In this document: one piece after another, positions 42,875-50,598 of the stretch | How the letters are laid out: each line of letters begins with the position of its first letter | Position numbering within the stretch: position 1 is the stretch's first letter | NCBI RefSeq assembly: GCF_000425065.1 | Contig: NZ_AULB01000013.1 | Location: forward strand, 1 to 64,000 | Length of the DNA stretch: 64,000 nucleotides | Origin: Actinomadura rifamycini DSM 43936 | GTDB taxonomy: Bacteria > Actinomycetota > Actinomycetes > Streptosporangiales > Streptosporangiaceae | Reading direction: 5' to 3' | Translations under genes and position numbers: made by a program | The notes under the pieces: generated by a model | What the model saw: only the letters and a program-made list of their open reading frames with translations | What the model was told of the DNA's origin: nothing | The model's database searches: none

Positions 42875-43468
42875 ATGGTTGCCGCGATGACCGCACCTCC
42901 AGCGGTTCAGAAGATCGACAGCGAGCTCATCGAGTCTTCGCTCACCGAGCCGGAATCGTTCGCTCTCCTCTTCGACCGCTACTCCGCGATGCTCTACCGG
43001 TACGTGTCCCGGCGGCTCGGGCCGCAGGCCGCCGAGGACGTGGTGGGGGAGACGTTCCTGGCCGCGTTCGGCAAGCGGCACCGCTACGACCTGTCGCGGC
43101 CGGACGCGCGCCCCTGGCTGTTCGGGATCGCGACGAAGCTGGTCGCGCGGCACCACCGGGCGGAGGCGGCGCGGTACCGGGCGCTGCGGCGGGCGCCGCT
43201 GGACGGGCCCGCGGAGGGGCCCGCGGAGCGGGTCGCGGACGGGGTGACGGCGCTGGCGGCGCGGCCGGCGCTGGCGGCGGCGCTGGCCGCGCTGCCGCGC
43301 CGGGACCGGGACGTCCTGCTGCTGGTGGCGTGGGGCGATCTCGAGTACGGGCAGGTCGCGCAGGCGCTGGGGGTGCCGGTGGGGACGGTGCGGTCGCGGC
43401 TGTTCCGGGCGCGGCGCAAGGTCCGCGCGGCGCTCGGCGACACCAACCCGATGCACGAGGAGGAGTGA
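42875..43468 (+). CDS. ECF-type RNA polymerase sigma factor
   Basis: A ~197-residue sigma factor with region 2 (FALLFDRYSAMLYRYVSRRL, AAEDVVGETFLAAF, RPWLFGIATKLVARHHR) and region 4 (LPRRDRDVLLLVAWGDLEYG, VAQALGVPVGTVRSRLFRAR). The start is uncertain between ATG 42875 and ATG 42887; neither has a clear ribosome site. The LCP-family gene follows after 2 bp and would be co-translated, replacing the more usual anti-sigma gene; the N-terminal cytoplasmic part of that protein could conceivably act as the anti-sigma, which is inference. Confidence 0.88.
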   Translation: MVAAMTAPPAVQKIDSELIESSLTEPESFALLFDRYSAMLYRYVSRRLGPQAAEDVVGETFLAAFGKRHRYDLSRPDARPWLFGIATKLVARHHRAEAARYRALRRAPLDGPAEGPAERVADGVTALAARPALAAALAALPRRDRDVLLLVAWGDLEYGQVAQALGVPVGTVRSRLFRARRKVRAALGDTNPMHEEE

Positions 43469-43470
43469 CC

Positions 43471-44457
43471 GTGGACGACATGGAGCTGATCCGCGGCCTC
43501 GGCCGGGATCTGGAGCACGAGCCGCCGGCGTCGCTGGTGCGGCAGCGGGAGCGGCTGCTGCGGGCCGGGGAGCGGCGGCGGCCGGTCCGGTGGGCGCTGC
43601 TCGGCGTGGTGGCGGCGGTGACGGCGGCGGCGGTGCTGGTGCCGGTGCTGTTCCTGCGGGGCGGCGACTCGGCGGCCCCGGCGGCGGAGCCGCCGGGGGC
43701 CGGGAAGGGCGCGTTCAACGTCCTGCTGGTCGGGTCGGACGGGCGGGGCGACGGGCGCCCGGCGAGGTCGGACACGCTGATGCTGCTGCACGTGCCGGAG
43801 GGGCGCGGCTCGGCGCGGGTCGTGAGCTTCCCGCGCGACATGCTGGTGGATCTCCCGCAGTGCGCCGGGGGCGCGCGGGGGCTGATCAACACGGCGTTCG
43901 GCGCCGGGGGCGCGGCGTGCAGCCGGCGGACGGTCGAGGAGCTGGCGGGCGTCCGGATCGACCGGACCGCGACGGTCGGGTTCGACGGGTTCCGGACGGT
44001 CGTGGACGCGCTCGGCGGCGTCGAGATGGTGATCCCGCGGGCGGTCGAGGACCCGAAGGCGGGGCTGTCGCTGCGGGCGGGCAGGCAGAAGCTGGGCGGA
44101 CGGGACGCGCTCGCGTACGTCCGGTCCCGGTACAGCTTCGGGGACGGCTCGGACCTGCAGCGGATCGAGCGGCAGCAGGCGTTCCTGAAGGCGATGGCGG
44201 GGCAGGTGGCGGAGCTGCGGAAGGACCCGGTGCGGCTCGCGCGGTTCCTGGCGGCGGTCGCGGGCGCGGTCGAGACGGAGCCGGGAATGGACGTCCGGGG
44301 CCTGGTGGGGCTCGCGGACAGCATGGCCGGGATCGGGGCGGACGACGTCGTGTTCGGCACAGTCCCGGTGGCGGCGGCGCCCGGCGATCCGGCCCGGGTG
44401 GTCGCGGACGGGGAGCGGGCGGAGCGGCTGTTCGCCCAGCTCAGGCCCGATGAGTGA
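43471..44457 (+). CDS. LytR-CpsA-Psr (LCP) family protein
   Basis: A 328-residue protein with a short cytoplasmic N-terminus, one transmembrane helix (WALLGVVAAVTAAAVLVPVL, ~39-60) and an extracellular LCP domain (FNVLLVGSDGRGDGR, SDTLMLLHV, VVSFPRDMLVDLP, INTAFGAGG, YVRSRYSFGDGSDLQRIERQ). LCP enzymes attach polyprenyl-linked polymers such as teichoic acids, arabinogalactan or capsule to peptidoglycan; the Arg/Asp phosphate-binding residues are present. It is fused in operon with the ECF sigma factor (2 bp gap, GTG with gaggaggag upstream), suggesting envelope-stress control. Confidence 0.9.
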   Translation: MDDMELIRGLGRDLEHEPPASLVRQRERLLRAGERRRPVRWALLGVVAAVTAAAVLVPVLFLRGGDSAAPAAEPPGAGKGAFNVLLVGSDGRGDGRPARSDTLMLLHVPEGRGSARVVSFPRDMLVDLPQCAGGARGLINTAFGAGGAACSRRTVEELAGVRIDRTATVGFDGFRTVVDALGGVEMVIPRAVEDPKAGLSLRAGRQKLGGRDALAYVRSRYSFGDGSDLQRIERQQAFLKAMAGQVAELRKDPVRLARFLAAVAGAVETEPGMDVRGLVGLADSMAGIGADDVVFGTVPVAAAPGDPARVVADGERAERLFAQLRPDE

Positions 44458-44521
44458 GCCCGGTTCTTGCGGGTAGGGGCCGAATCGTCCCGGATACGCG
44501 CGAGGTTCGAGGAGTAGAGGG

Positions 44522-44941
44522 ATGGCCAGGAAGATTCGCGACATCATGACCGGTTCGCCGACCTCGGTGTCGCCGGAGCTCGACATCGTCACCGTGGCCC
44601 GTGCGATGCGCGACGAGGACATCGGCGCCGTGCTGGTCGCGGAGGGCGACGAGATGAAGGGCCTCGTCACCGACCGCGACCTGGTGGTCCGGGGGCTCGC
44701 CGCGGGCGGCGACCCGCGGGAGATGAAGATCGGCGGGCTGGCGAGCAGCGCCACGGCGACGATCGGCCCGGACGACTCGGTCGACAAGGCCGCGCAGATC
44801 ATGCGGGAGCGGGCGGTCCGGCGGCTGCCCGTCGTCGAGGACGGCCGGCCGGTGGGCATCGTGTCCATCGGCGACCTGGCCGTGGAGAAGGACACCGACT
44901 CGGCGCTCGCCGACATCAGCGCGGCGCGGCCGAACACCTGA
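44522..44941 (+). CDS. paired CBS-domain protein
   Basis: A 139-residue protein made of two CBS motifs forming one Bateman module (IRDIMTGSPTSVSPELDIVT, LVTDRDLVVRGLA; then SVDKAAQIMRERAVRRLPVV, GIVSIGDLAVEKD). Such stand-alone proteins bind adenosine nucleotides and modulate unknown partners, often in stress or dormancy regulons of actinomycetes. It follows the LCP gene by 64 bp with its own ribosome site (gaggagtagag) and ends at a hairpin. Confidence 0.92.
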   Translation: MARKIRDIMTGSPTSVSPELDIVTVARAMRDEDIGAVLVAEGDEMKGLVTDRDLVVRGLAAGGDPREMKIGGLASSATATIGPDDSVDKAAQIMRERAVRRLPVVEDGRPVGIVSIGDLAVEKDTDSALADISAARPNT

Positions 44942-44954
44942 GGCCGGGGAGTCG

Positions 44955-44992
44955 CGCGCCCGGCGGGAGGCGGAAGGCCACCGCCGGGCGCG
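44955..44992. terminator. bidirectional hairpin
   Basis: A 12-bp perfect stem (cgcgcccggcgg with ccgccgggcgcg) with a 14-nt loop lies between the convergent CBS and aminotransferase genes. Confidence 0.75.
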
Positions 44993-44999
44993 TCCCTGT

Positions 45000-46154
45000 T
45001 CAGGGGAGGGCCGCGAGCAGGCGGTCCAGGTCGTCCTCGGTGTTGTAGTAGTGAACGGACGCCCGGACGGCGGAGGGGACGGCGGCCGGGTCGTAGCCGT
45101 GCGCGGCGGGGCTGGTGACGTTCACGTTGACCCCGCGCTCCCGGGCGGCCCGCATGATGGCGTCCGGTTCATGCCCGTCCACGGTGAAGGTCACGATCCC
45201 TGACCGGTGCGTTCCCCGGTCCAGGACGGACGTGCCGGGGCGGGCGGCCAGCTCGCCGCGGAGCGCCGCCGCGAGCGCGACGACGCGCTTCTCGATCTCG
45301 TCCGGGCCGAGCGCGGCCGCGTAGTCGGCGGCGGCGGCGAGCCCGACCTGCCCGGCGACGAACCGCTCCCAGGTCTCGAAGCGGCGGGCGTCCGGGCGGG
45401 GCTCGTAGTCGGGGGCGCGCCACTCGGCGGCCCGGAGGTCGAGGAACGGGGGCTCCAGCGCGGTGACGATCTCCCGCCGGACGTACAGGAAGCCGGTGCC
45501 GCGGGGGCCGCGCAGGAACTTGCGGCCGGTCGCCGACAGCATGTCGCACCCGATCTCGCGGACGTCCACGGCGAGCTGCCCCACCGACTGGCAGGCGTCC
45601 AGCAGGTAGAGGACGCCGTGCTCGCCGCACAGCCGCCCCACTTCGGCGGCCGGGTTGACCAGCCCGTTGTGGGTGGGGACGTGGTTGAGCGACACGAGCC
45701 GGACGCCGCCCTTCGCCAGTTCGGCTTCGAGGGCCTCCAGGGAGATCGCGCCGTCCGGGCCGTCGGGGACGACCTCGACCCGCGCGCCCTTCGCGGCGGC
45801 GACCTGCCGGTAGGCGATCGCGTTGCTGGAGTACTCGCCGGCGGTGGTGAGGATGCGGTCGCCTTCGGCGAACGGGATCGCGTAGAACGCCATGTCCCAG
45901 GCGCGGGTGGCGTTCTCCACGTACGCGATCTCGTCCGCGCGCGCGCCGATGAGGCCGGAGACGGCGCCGTAGAAGTGCTCGATGGCGGCGGCCTCGCGCT
46001 CCGCGGCCTCGTAGCCGCCGATCGCGGCCTCCAGTGCGAGGTGTCCGTTCACCGCCTCGATCACCGGGCGCGGCGGCAGCGCGGCGCCGGCGTTGTTGAG
46101 ATGCGTCACCTCCGCGCAGCCCGGTGTGTCGGCCCGCAGCGTCGCGACGTCCAT
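45000..46154 (-). CDS. class V aminotransferase-fold PLP enzyme
   Basis: A 384-residue enzyme related to cysteine desulfurases, isopenicillin N epimerase and EgtE. Landmarks: THLNNAGAALPPRPVIEAV at the N-terminus, YVENATRAWDMAFYAIPF, LVSLNHVPTHNGLVNP, LLDACQSVGQLAVDV with the PLP Asp, and the Lys in LSATGRKFLRGPRGTGFLYV. The C-terminal half (HRSGIVTFTVDGHEPDAIMR) lacks the Cys loop expected of a desulfurase, so lyase, epimerase or aminotransferase activity is more likely. ATG 46154; divergent from the ABC exporter. Confidence 0.85.
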   Translation of the reverse strand: MDVATLRADTPGCAEVTHLNNAGAALPPRPVIEAVNGHLALEAAIGGYEAAEREAAAIEHFYGAVSGLIGARADEIAYVENATRAWDMAFYAIPFAEGDRILTTAGEYSSNAIAYRQVAAAKGARVEVVPDGPDGAISLEALEAELAKGGVRLVSLNHVPTHNGLVNPAAEVGRLCGEHGVLYLLDACQSVGQLAVDVREIGCDMLSATGRKFLRGPRGTGFLYVRREIVTALEPPFLDLRAAEWRAPDYEPRPDARRFETWERFVAGQVGLAAAADYAAALGPDEIEKRVVALAAALRGELAARPGTSVLDRGTHRSGIVTFTVDGHEPDAIMRAARERGVNVNVTSPAAHGYDPAAVPSAVRASVHYYNTEDDLDRLLAALP

Positions 46155-46212
46155 GAACCGTCCCTCCGCGAAATGTCGGACCTCCGCGCGACACTGGACG
46201 CGGCGGCCGAGC

Positions 46213-46243
46213 TTGACCTCAACCTTTGTCGAGGTCTGATGAT
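46213..46243 (+). promoter_or_regulatory. MerR/SoxR-type promoter of the ABC exporter
   Basis: A -35-like TTGACC (46213-46218) and a -10-like GATGAT (46238-46243) are 19 bp apart, and the spacer carries the palindrome CCTCAA-N6-TCGAGG (imperfect dyad; outer GACCTC/GAGGTC perfect). An overlong spacer filled by a dyad is the hallmark of promoters activated by MerR-family proteins, and the site resembles SoxR boxes. The start codon is 38 bp downstream. No MerR gene is in the window. Confidence 0.5.
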
Positions 46244-46280
46244 GTTCCGCAACGGAGCATCTCAGACGACGGGATAACAC

Positions 46281-48167
46281 ATGGACATGGAAGTCACTGC
46301 GTGGATGTCGCTGCACCACGCGGCCCACGCCGAGGACCGCAGGCCCTTCAACCGGGCGACGCTGCGCCGCATCGCCGCGTTCGCCGGCCCCCACCGTCGC
46401 ACCCTCACCGCTTTCCTGCTGCTCAGCGTGGTCCTCGCGGTCCTCGCGGTGGCGACGCCCGTGCTCGCCGGGCGGGTCGTGGACGCGATCACCGAACAGG
46501 CGGGCACGTCCACCGTGGTGTGGCTCGCGGTGCTGATCGCCGTGCTGGCCGTCGCCGAGGGCGCCCTCGGGCTCGCCAACCGGTGGCTGTCGGCCCGCAT
46601 CGGCGAGGGCCTCATCCTCGATCTGCGCACCTCGGTTTTCGACCACGTCCAGCGGATGCCGGTCGCGTTCTTCACCCGCACCCGGACGGGCGCGCTGGTC
46701 AGCCGACTCAACAACGACGTCATCGGCGCGCAGCGCGCGTTCAGCGACACGCTGTCGGGCGTCGTCAGCAACCTGGTGATGGTCGCGCTGACGTTCGGGG
46801 TGATGGTCGGGATCTCGTGGCAGATCACGCTGCTCGCGCTGGTGCTGCTGCCGCTGTTCCTGCTGCCCGCGCGCCGGATGGGCTCCCGCCTCGCCCGGCT
46901 GGAGCGCGAGGCCGTCGCGCACGACTCGGCGATGAGCACCCAGATGACCGAGCGGTTCTCCGCCCCCGGCGCCACCCTGATCAAGCTGTTCGGACGGCCG
47001 TCGCGGGAGTCCGCCGAGTTCGCCGCGCGGGCCCGCCGCGTCCGCGACATCGGCGTCCGCACCGCGATGGTGCAGCACGTGTTCATCACCGCCCTGACGA
47101 TGGTGTCCGCGCTGGCCCTCGCGCTCGTCTACGGGCTGGGCGGCTACCTGTCGCTGCGGGGGAGCCTGGACGCCGGCGCCGTCGTCGCCCTCGCGCTGCT
47201 GCTGACCCGCCTGTACGCGCCGCTGACCGCCCTCGCCAGCGCCCGCGTCGAGGTGATGAGCGCGCTGGTCAGCTTCGAGCGGGTCTTCGAGGTGCTGGAC
47301 CTGAAGCCGCTCGTCGCCGAGAAGCCCGCCGCGCGGGACGTCCCCGACGGGCCCGCCGCGATCGAGTTCGACGACGTCCGGTTCTCCTACCCGTCGCCCG
47401 ACAAGGTGTCGCTCGCCTCGCTGGAGGAGGTCGCGACCCTCGACACCCGCGGCGGCGAGGAGGTCCTGCACGGCGTCTCGTTCAAGGCCGAACCGGGGCA
47501 GATGGTCGCGCTCGTCGGCTCGTCCGGCGCCGGCAAGTCCACGATCGCGCAGCTCCTCCCGCGCCTGTACGACGTCGACTCGGGCGCCGTCCGGCTCGGC
47601 GGCGTCGACGTCCGCGACCTGTCGTTCGCCGCGATCCGCGCGACGCTCGGCATGGTCACCCAGGACGGCCACCTGTTCCACGAGTCGATCCGGGAGAACC
47701 TGCTGCTCGCCCGCCCGGAGGCCACCGAGGACGACCTGTGGGACGTCCTGCGCCGCGCCCGGCTCGACGCGCTGATCGAGGGCCTGCCGGACGGGCTCGA
47801 CACGATCGTCGGCGAGCGCGGCTACCGGCTGTCGGGCGGCGAGCGGCAGCGGCTCACCATCGCGCGGCTGCTGCTGGCCCGGCAGCGGGTCGTGATCCTC
47901 GACGAGGCGACCGCCCACCTCGACTCCACGTCCGAGGCCGCCGTGCAGGAGGCCCTCGCCGAGGCGCTGGACGGCCGCACCGCCGTGGTCATCGCGCACC
48001 GGCTGTCGACCGTCCGCGCCGCCGACCTGATCCTCGTGGTCGAGGGCGGCACGATCGTCGAGCGCGGCACCCACGACGAGCTGCTCGCCGCCGACGGACG
48101 CTACGCCGACCTCTACCGCACCCAGTTCAGCGACGACGCCCCGCCGACCCTGGAGCCCGTCGCCTGA
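46281..48167 (+). CDS. ABC exporter half-transporter (membrane plus ATPase)
   Basis: A 628-residue type IV exporter. Residues ~30-330 form the six-helix membrane domain (FLLLSVVLAVLAVATPVLAG at the start). The ATPase has Walker A GSSGAGKST, Q loop VTQDGHLF, signature LSGGERQRL, Walker B VVILDEATA and switch His in IAHRLSTV. The substrate is unknown; drug or lipid export is typical. An insertion between the first strands (YPSPDKVSLASLEEVATLDT) lengthens the nucleotide domain. ATG 46281 with a MerR-like promoter upstream suggests induction by a toxic or redox-active compound. Confidence 0.92.
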   Translation: MDMEVTAWMSLHHAAHAEDRRPFNRATLRRIAAFAGPHRRTLTAFLLLSVVLAVLAVATPVLAGRVVDAITEQAGTSTVVWLAVLIAVLAVAEGALGLANRWLSARIGEGLILDLRTSVFDHVQRMPVAFFTRTRTGALVSRLNNDVIGAQRAFSDTLSGVVSNLVMVALTFGVMVGISWQITLLALVLLPLFLLPARRMGSRLARLEREAVAHDSAMSTQMTERFSAPGATLIKLFGRPSRESAEFAARARRVRDIGVRTAMVQHVFITALTMVSALALALVYGLGGYLSLRGSLDAGAVVALALLLTRLYAPLTALASARVEVMSALVSFERVFEVLDLKPLVAEKPAARDVPDGPAAIEFDDVRFSYPSPDKVSLASLEEVATLDTRGGEEVLHGVSFKAEPGQMVALVGSSGAGKSTIAQLLPRLYDVDSGAVRLGGVDVRDLSFAAIRATLGMVTQDGHLFHESIRENLLLARPEATEDDLWDVLRRARLDALIEGLPDGLDTIVGERGYRLSGGERQRLTIARLLLARQRVVILDEATAHLDSTSEAAVQEALAEALDGRTAVVIAHRLSTVRAADLILVVEGGTIVERGTHDELLAADGRYADLYRTQFSDDAPPTLEPVA

Positions 48168-48188
48168 CCGGCGCGCGAGGGCCCGGAC

Positions 48189-48228
48189 GGGACGGGCGGC
48201 GGCGAGACGTCTCGCCGCCGCCCGTCCC
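48189..48228. terminator. 40-bp perfect palindrome
   Basis: A stem of 20 bp without mismatch, centred between 48208 and 48209 (arms end gcgagac / gtctcgc), lies 22 bp after the stop of the ABC exporter. No loop bases remain, so in DNA it is cruciform-prone and in RNA a very strong hairpin. Confidence 0.75.
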
Positions 48229-48445
48229 CGTCCCGTCCGGCGGCCTGCCGGGGGTGACGGTGAACGGCTTGCAGAAGCCGTGGGTGAAGCGGGCCGGCAG
48301 GGCGAACACCTGCCCGCCGCGGGCGGGTGCCGCAGTGGCGGCTGCGGTTATCGATATGCCCGGGACCGGGAGGGTATCGGCGGTGCGATGAGTTCCGCGC
48401 CGCCGGACGATCCGTATACGCGTGGACGAACGAAGGGAGACGGAC

Positions 48446-49567
48446 ATGCGGGACGCGGTGCGCCAGACGCTGGACGGGCACGTCGCGGCGGGGCTCGTGC
48501 CGGGCCTGGTCGCGCTCGTCCGGCGGGGCGGGGAGACGGGCGCGGTCGTGCTCGGCTCGACGGCGGTGGACGGCGGCGCGCCGATGCGGCGGGACGCGCT
48601 GTTCCGCGTCGCGTCGCTCACCAAACCGGTCGTCGCGGCGGCCGCGATGATGCTCGTCGAGGACGGCCGGCTGCGGCTCGACGACCCGGTGGACGGGCTG
48701 CTCCCCGAGCTGGCGGCGCCGCGCGTGCTGCGCCGCCCCGGCGGGCCGCTGGACGACACCGTCCCGGCAGAGCGCGCGATCACCGTCCGCGACCTGCTGA
48801 CCTTCCGGCTGGGGACCGGGGCGGTGCCCGAGGACGCGCCGATCGGGCGGGCGATGGCGGCGGCGGGCGTCGCACCGGGGCCGGACGTGTCGCCGCTGCC
48901 GCCGGACACGTGGCTCGCGCGGCTCGCGGCGCTGCCGCTCGTCCACCAGCCGGGCGCCCGATGGCTGTACCACACCGGCTCCGACGTGCTCGGGGTGCTG
49001 ATCGCCCGGGCGTCGGGGCGTCCGCTGGGCGACGTCCTGCGGGAGCGGATCTTCGAGCCGCTCGGGATGCGCGACACCGCGTTCCACGTCGCACCCGGCG
49101 ACGCCGCCCGGCTCGTGCCGTCCTACCGGCCGGACGGCGCCGGCGGCCTGGCCGTGCGCGACGACCCGCGCGACCGCCCGCCCGGGTTCCCGTCCGGCGG
49201 CGGCGGGCTGGTGGGCACCGCCGACGACTTCCTCGCCTTCTTCGGGACGCTGCTCGGCGGGGGCGGCCCGATCCTGTCCCGGGAGTCGGTCCGGCTGATG
49301 ACGTCCGACCGGATCACCGCCGCGCAGCGGGCGGCCGCCGCGCCGCTGCTCACGACCGGCTGGGGCTTCGGCGTCGGGGTCGACGTCCGCGACGACCCGC
49401 CGGAGTCCCGCCCCGGACGGTTCGGCTGGATGGGCGGCCTCGGGACGACCGCGTTCGCCGACCCGTCCGCGGACCTGGCGGGCGTGCTGTTCACGCAGGT
49501 CGCGGTGTGGACGCCCGGAGTGGGCGAGCTGATGACCGAGTTCTGGCGGTCGCCGTACGCTGAGTGA
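48446..49567 (+). CDS. serine hydrolase of the beta-lactamase/esterase (class C) family
   Basis: A 373-residue protein with the class C-type SxxK motif (FRVASLTKPVVAAA), the second-motif Tyr in WLYHTGSDVLG and a third-motif region GWMGGLGTT in place of KTG/HxG. No signal peptide is visible, so it is probably a cytoplasmic esterase or D-aminopeptidase-like enzyme rather than a resistance beta-lactamase. ATG 48446 follows gggagacggac. No operon partners. Confidence 0.87.
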   Translation: MRDAVRQTLDGHVAAGLVPGLVALVRRGGETGAVVLGSTAVDGGAPMRRDALFRVASLTKPVVAAAAMMLVEDGRLRLDDPVDGLLPELAAPRVLRRPGGPLDDTVPAERAITVRDLLTFRLGTGAVPEDAPIGRAMAAAGVAPGPDVSPLPPDTWLARLAALPLVHQPGARWLYHTGSDVLGVLIARASGRPLGDVLRERIFEPLGMRDTAFHVAPGDAARLVPSYRPDGAGGLAVRDDPRDRPPGFPSGGGGLVGTADDFLAFFGTLLGGGGPILSRESVRLMTSDRITAAQRAAAAPLLTTGWGFGVGVDVRDDPPESRPGRFGWMGGLGTTAFADPSADLAGVLFTQVAVWTPGVGELMTEFWRSPYAE

Positions 49568-49640
49568 CCGCCGCCCGGCCGGGCATGATGGCGGAGCGTC
49601 ATGGGACCGACCGGACCGGTTCCGGCCGAGGAGGACTGCG

Positions 49641-50573
49641 ATGGCACGGCAGGGGTGGCCGCGGCTGCGGGTGGCGGACTGGCACGAGACCCGCGACACG
49701 CTCCACATGTGGACGCAGATCGTGGGGAAGGTGCGGCTGGTGCACGCGCCGCTCGTGAACCACTGGTGGAACGTGACGCTGTACGTGAGCCCGCGCGGGC
49801 TGACGACGTCCGCGGTCCCGTACGGGACCGGCGCGTTCGACGTCGAGTTCGACTTCGTCGAGCACCGGCTGCGGCTGCGCGCCGACGACGGGACGGACGA
49901 GGGGTTCGCGCTCGCGCCGATGACGGTCGCGGAGTTCCACGAGCGGACGATGCGCGCCCTCGGCCGCCTCGGCGTCGAGGCGGCCATCCAGGGGCACCCG
50001 AACGAGGTGGACCCGGCGATCCCGTTCGCGGAGGACGACCGGCACGCGTCCTACGATCCGGACGCGGCGCACCTGTTCTGGCGCCAGCTCCTCCAGGCGT
50101 CGCGGGTGATGGGCGAGTTCCGGTCGCGGTTCGCGGGGAAGGTCAGCCCGGTGCACTTCTTCTGGGGCGCGATGGACCTCGCGTGCACCCGCTTCTCCGG
50201 GCGGACCGCGCCCGAGCATCCCGGCGGCGCCCCGAACTGCGGCGACTGGGTGATGGTCGAGGGGTACTCGCGGGAGCTGAGCAGCTGCGGGTTCTGGCCG
50301 GGCGGCGGCGAGGAGGGCGCGTTCTACGCCTACGCCTACCCGGAGCCGCACGGGTTCTCGGCCCGTCCCGTGCGGCCGGCCGCCGCCTTCTACAGCACGG
50401 AGAACGGGCAGTACCTGCTCCCGTACGAGGCGGTCGCCGATGACCCCGACCCCGACCGGGCGCTGCTGGACTTCCTCCAGGACACCTACGAGGCCGCCGC
50501 CGACCCGGCCGGCTGGGACCGGGAGACGCTGGAGGTCGACCCGGCCCGCTGGGCCCACAAGACGCGGGCCTGA
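49641..50573 (+). CDS. DUF5996 family protein
   Basis: A 310-residue cytoplasmic protein rich in Trp and His. The pattern WPRLRVADWHETRDTLHMWT, VNHWWNVTLYVSPRGLTT, VHFFWGAMDLACTRFSGR and YSRELSSCGFWPGG is that of the DUF5996 family, widespread in bacteria and without a known role. ATG 49641 follows gaggaggactgcg. It is convergent with the ABC genes of the lanthipeptide cluster. Confidence 0.85.
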   Translation: MARQGWPRLRVADWHETRDTLHMWTQIVGKVRLVHAPLVNHWWNVTLYVSPRGLTTSAVPYGTGAFDVEFDFVEHRLRLRADDGTDEGFALAPMTVAEFHERTMRALGRLGVEAAIQGHPNEVDPAIPFAEDDRHASYDPDAAHLFWRQLLQASRVMGEFRSRFAGKVSPVHFFWGAMDLACTRFSGRTAPEHPGGAPNCGDWVMVEGYSRELSSCGFWPGGGEEGAFYAYAYPEPHGFSARPVRPAAAFYSTENGQYLLPYEAVADDPDPDRALLDFLQDTYEAAADPAGWDRETLEVDPARWAHKTRA

Positions 50574-50598
50574 GGGGGCCGCGAACGGCCGCCCGCCC

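Noticed and set aside
45000..46154. EgtE of ergothioneine synthesis or a SufS cysteine desulfurase
   Set aside because: No other egt or suf genes are nearby and the desulfurase Cys loop is not visible; only the class V fold can be supported.
48255..48330. A short minus-strand peptide reading FALPARFTHGFCKPFTVTPG
   Set aside because: It has no start codon or ribosome site and lies beside a terminator; chance reading of GC-rich DNA cannot be excluded.
48446..49567. Beta-lactamase as antibiotic resistance gene
   Set aside because: There is no signal peptide and no KTG motif; the SxxK and Tyr pattern fits the general class C esterase-like group.
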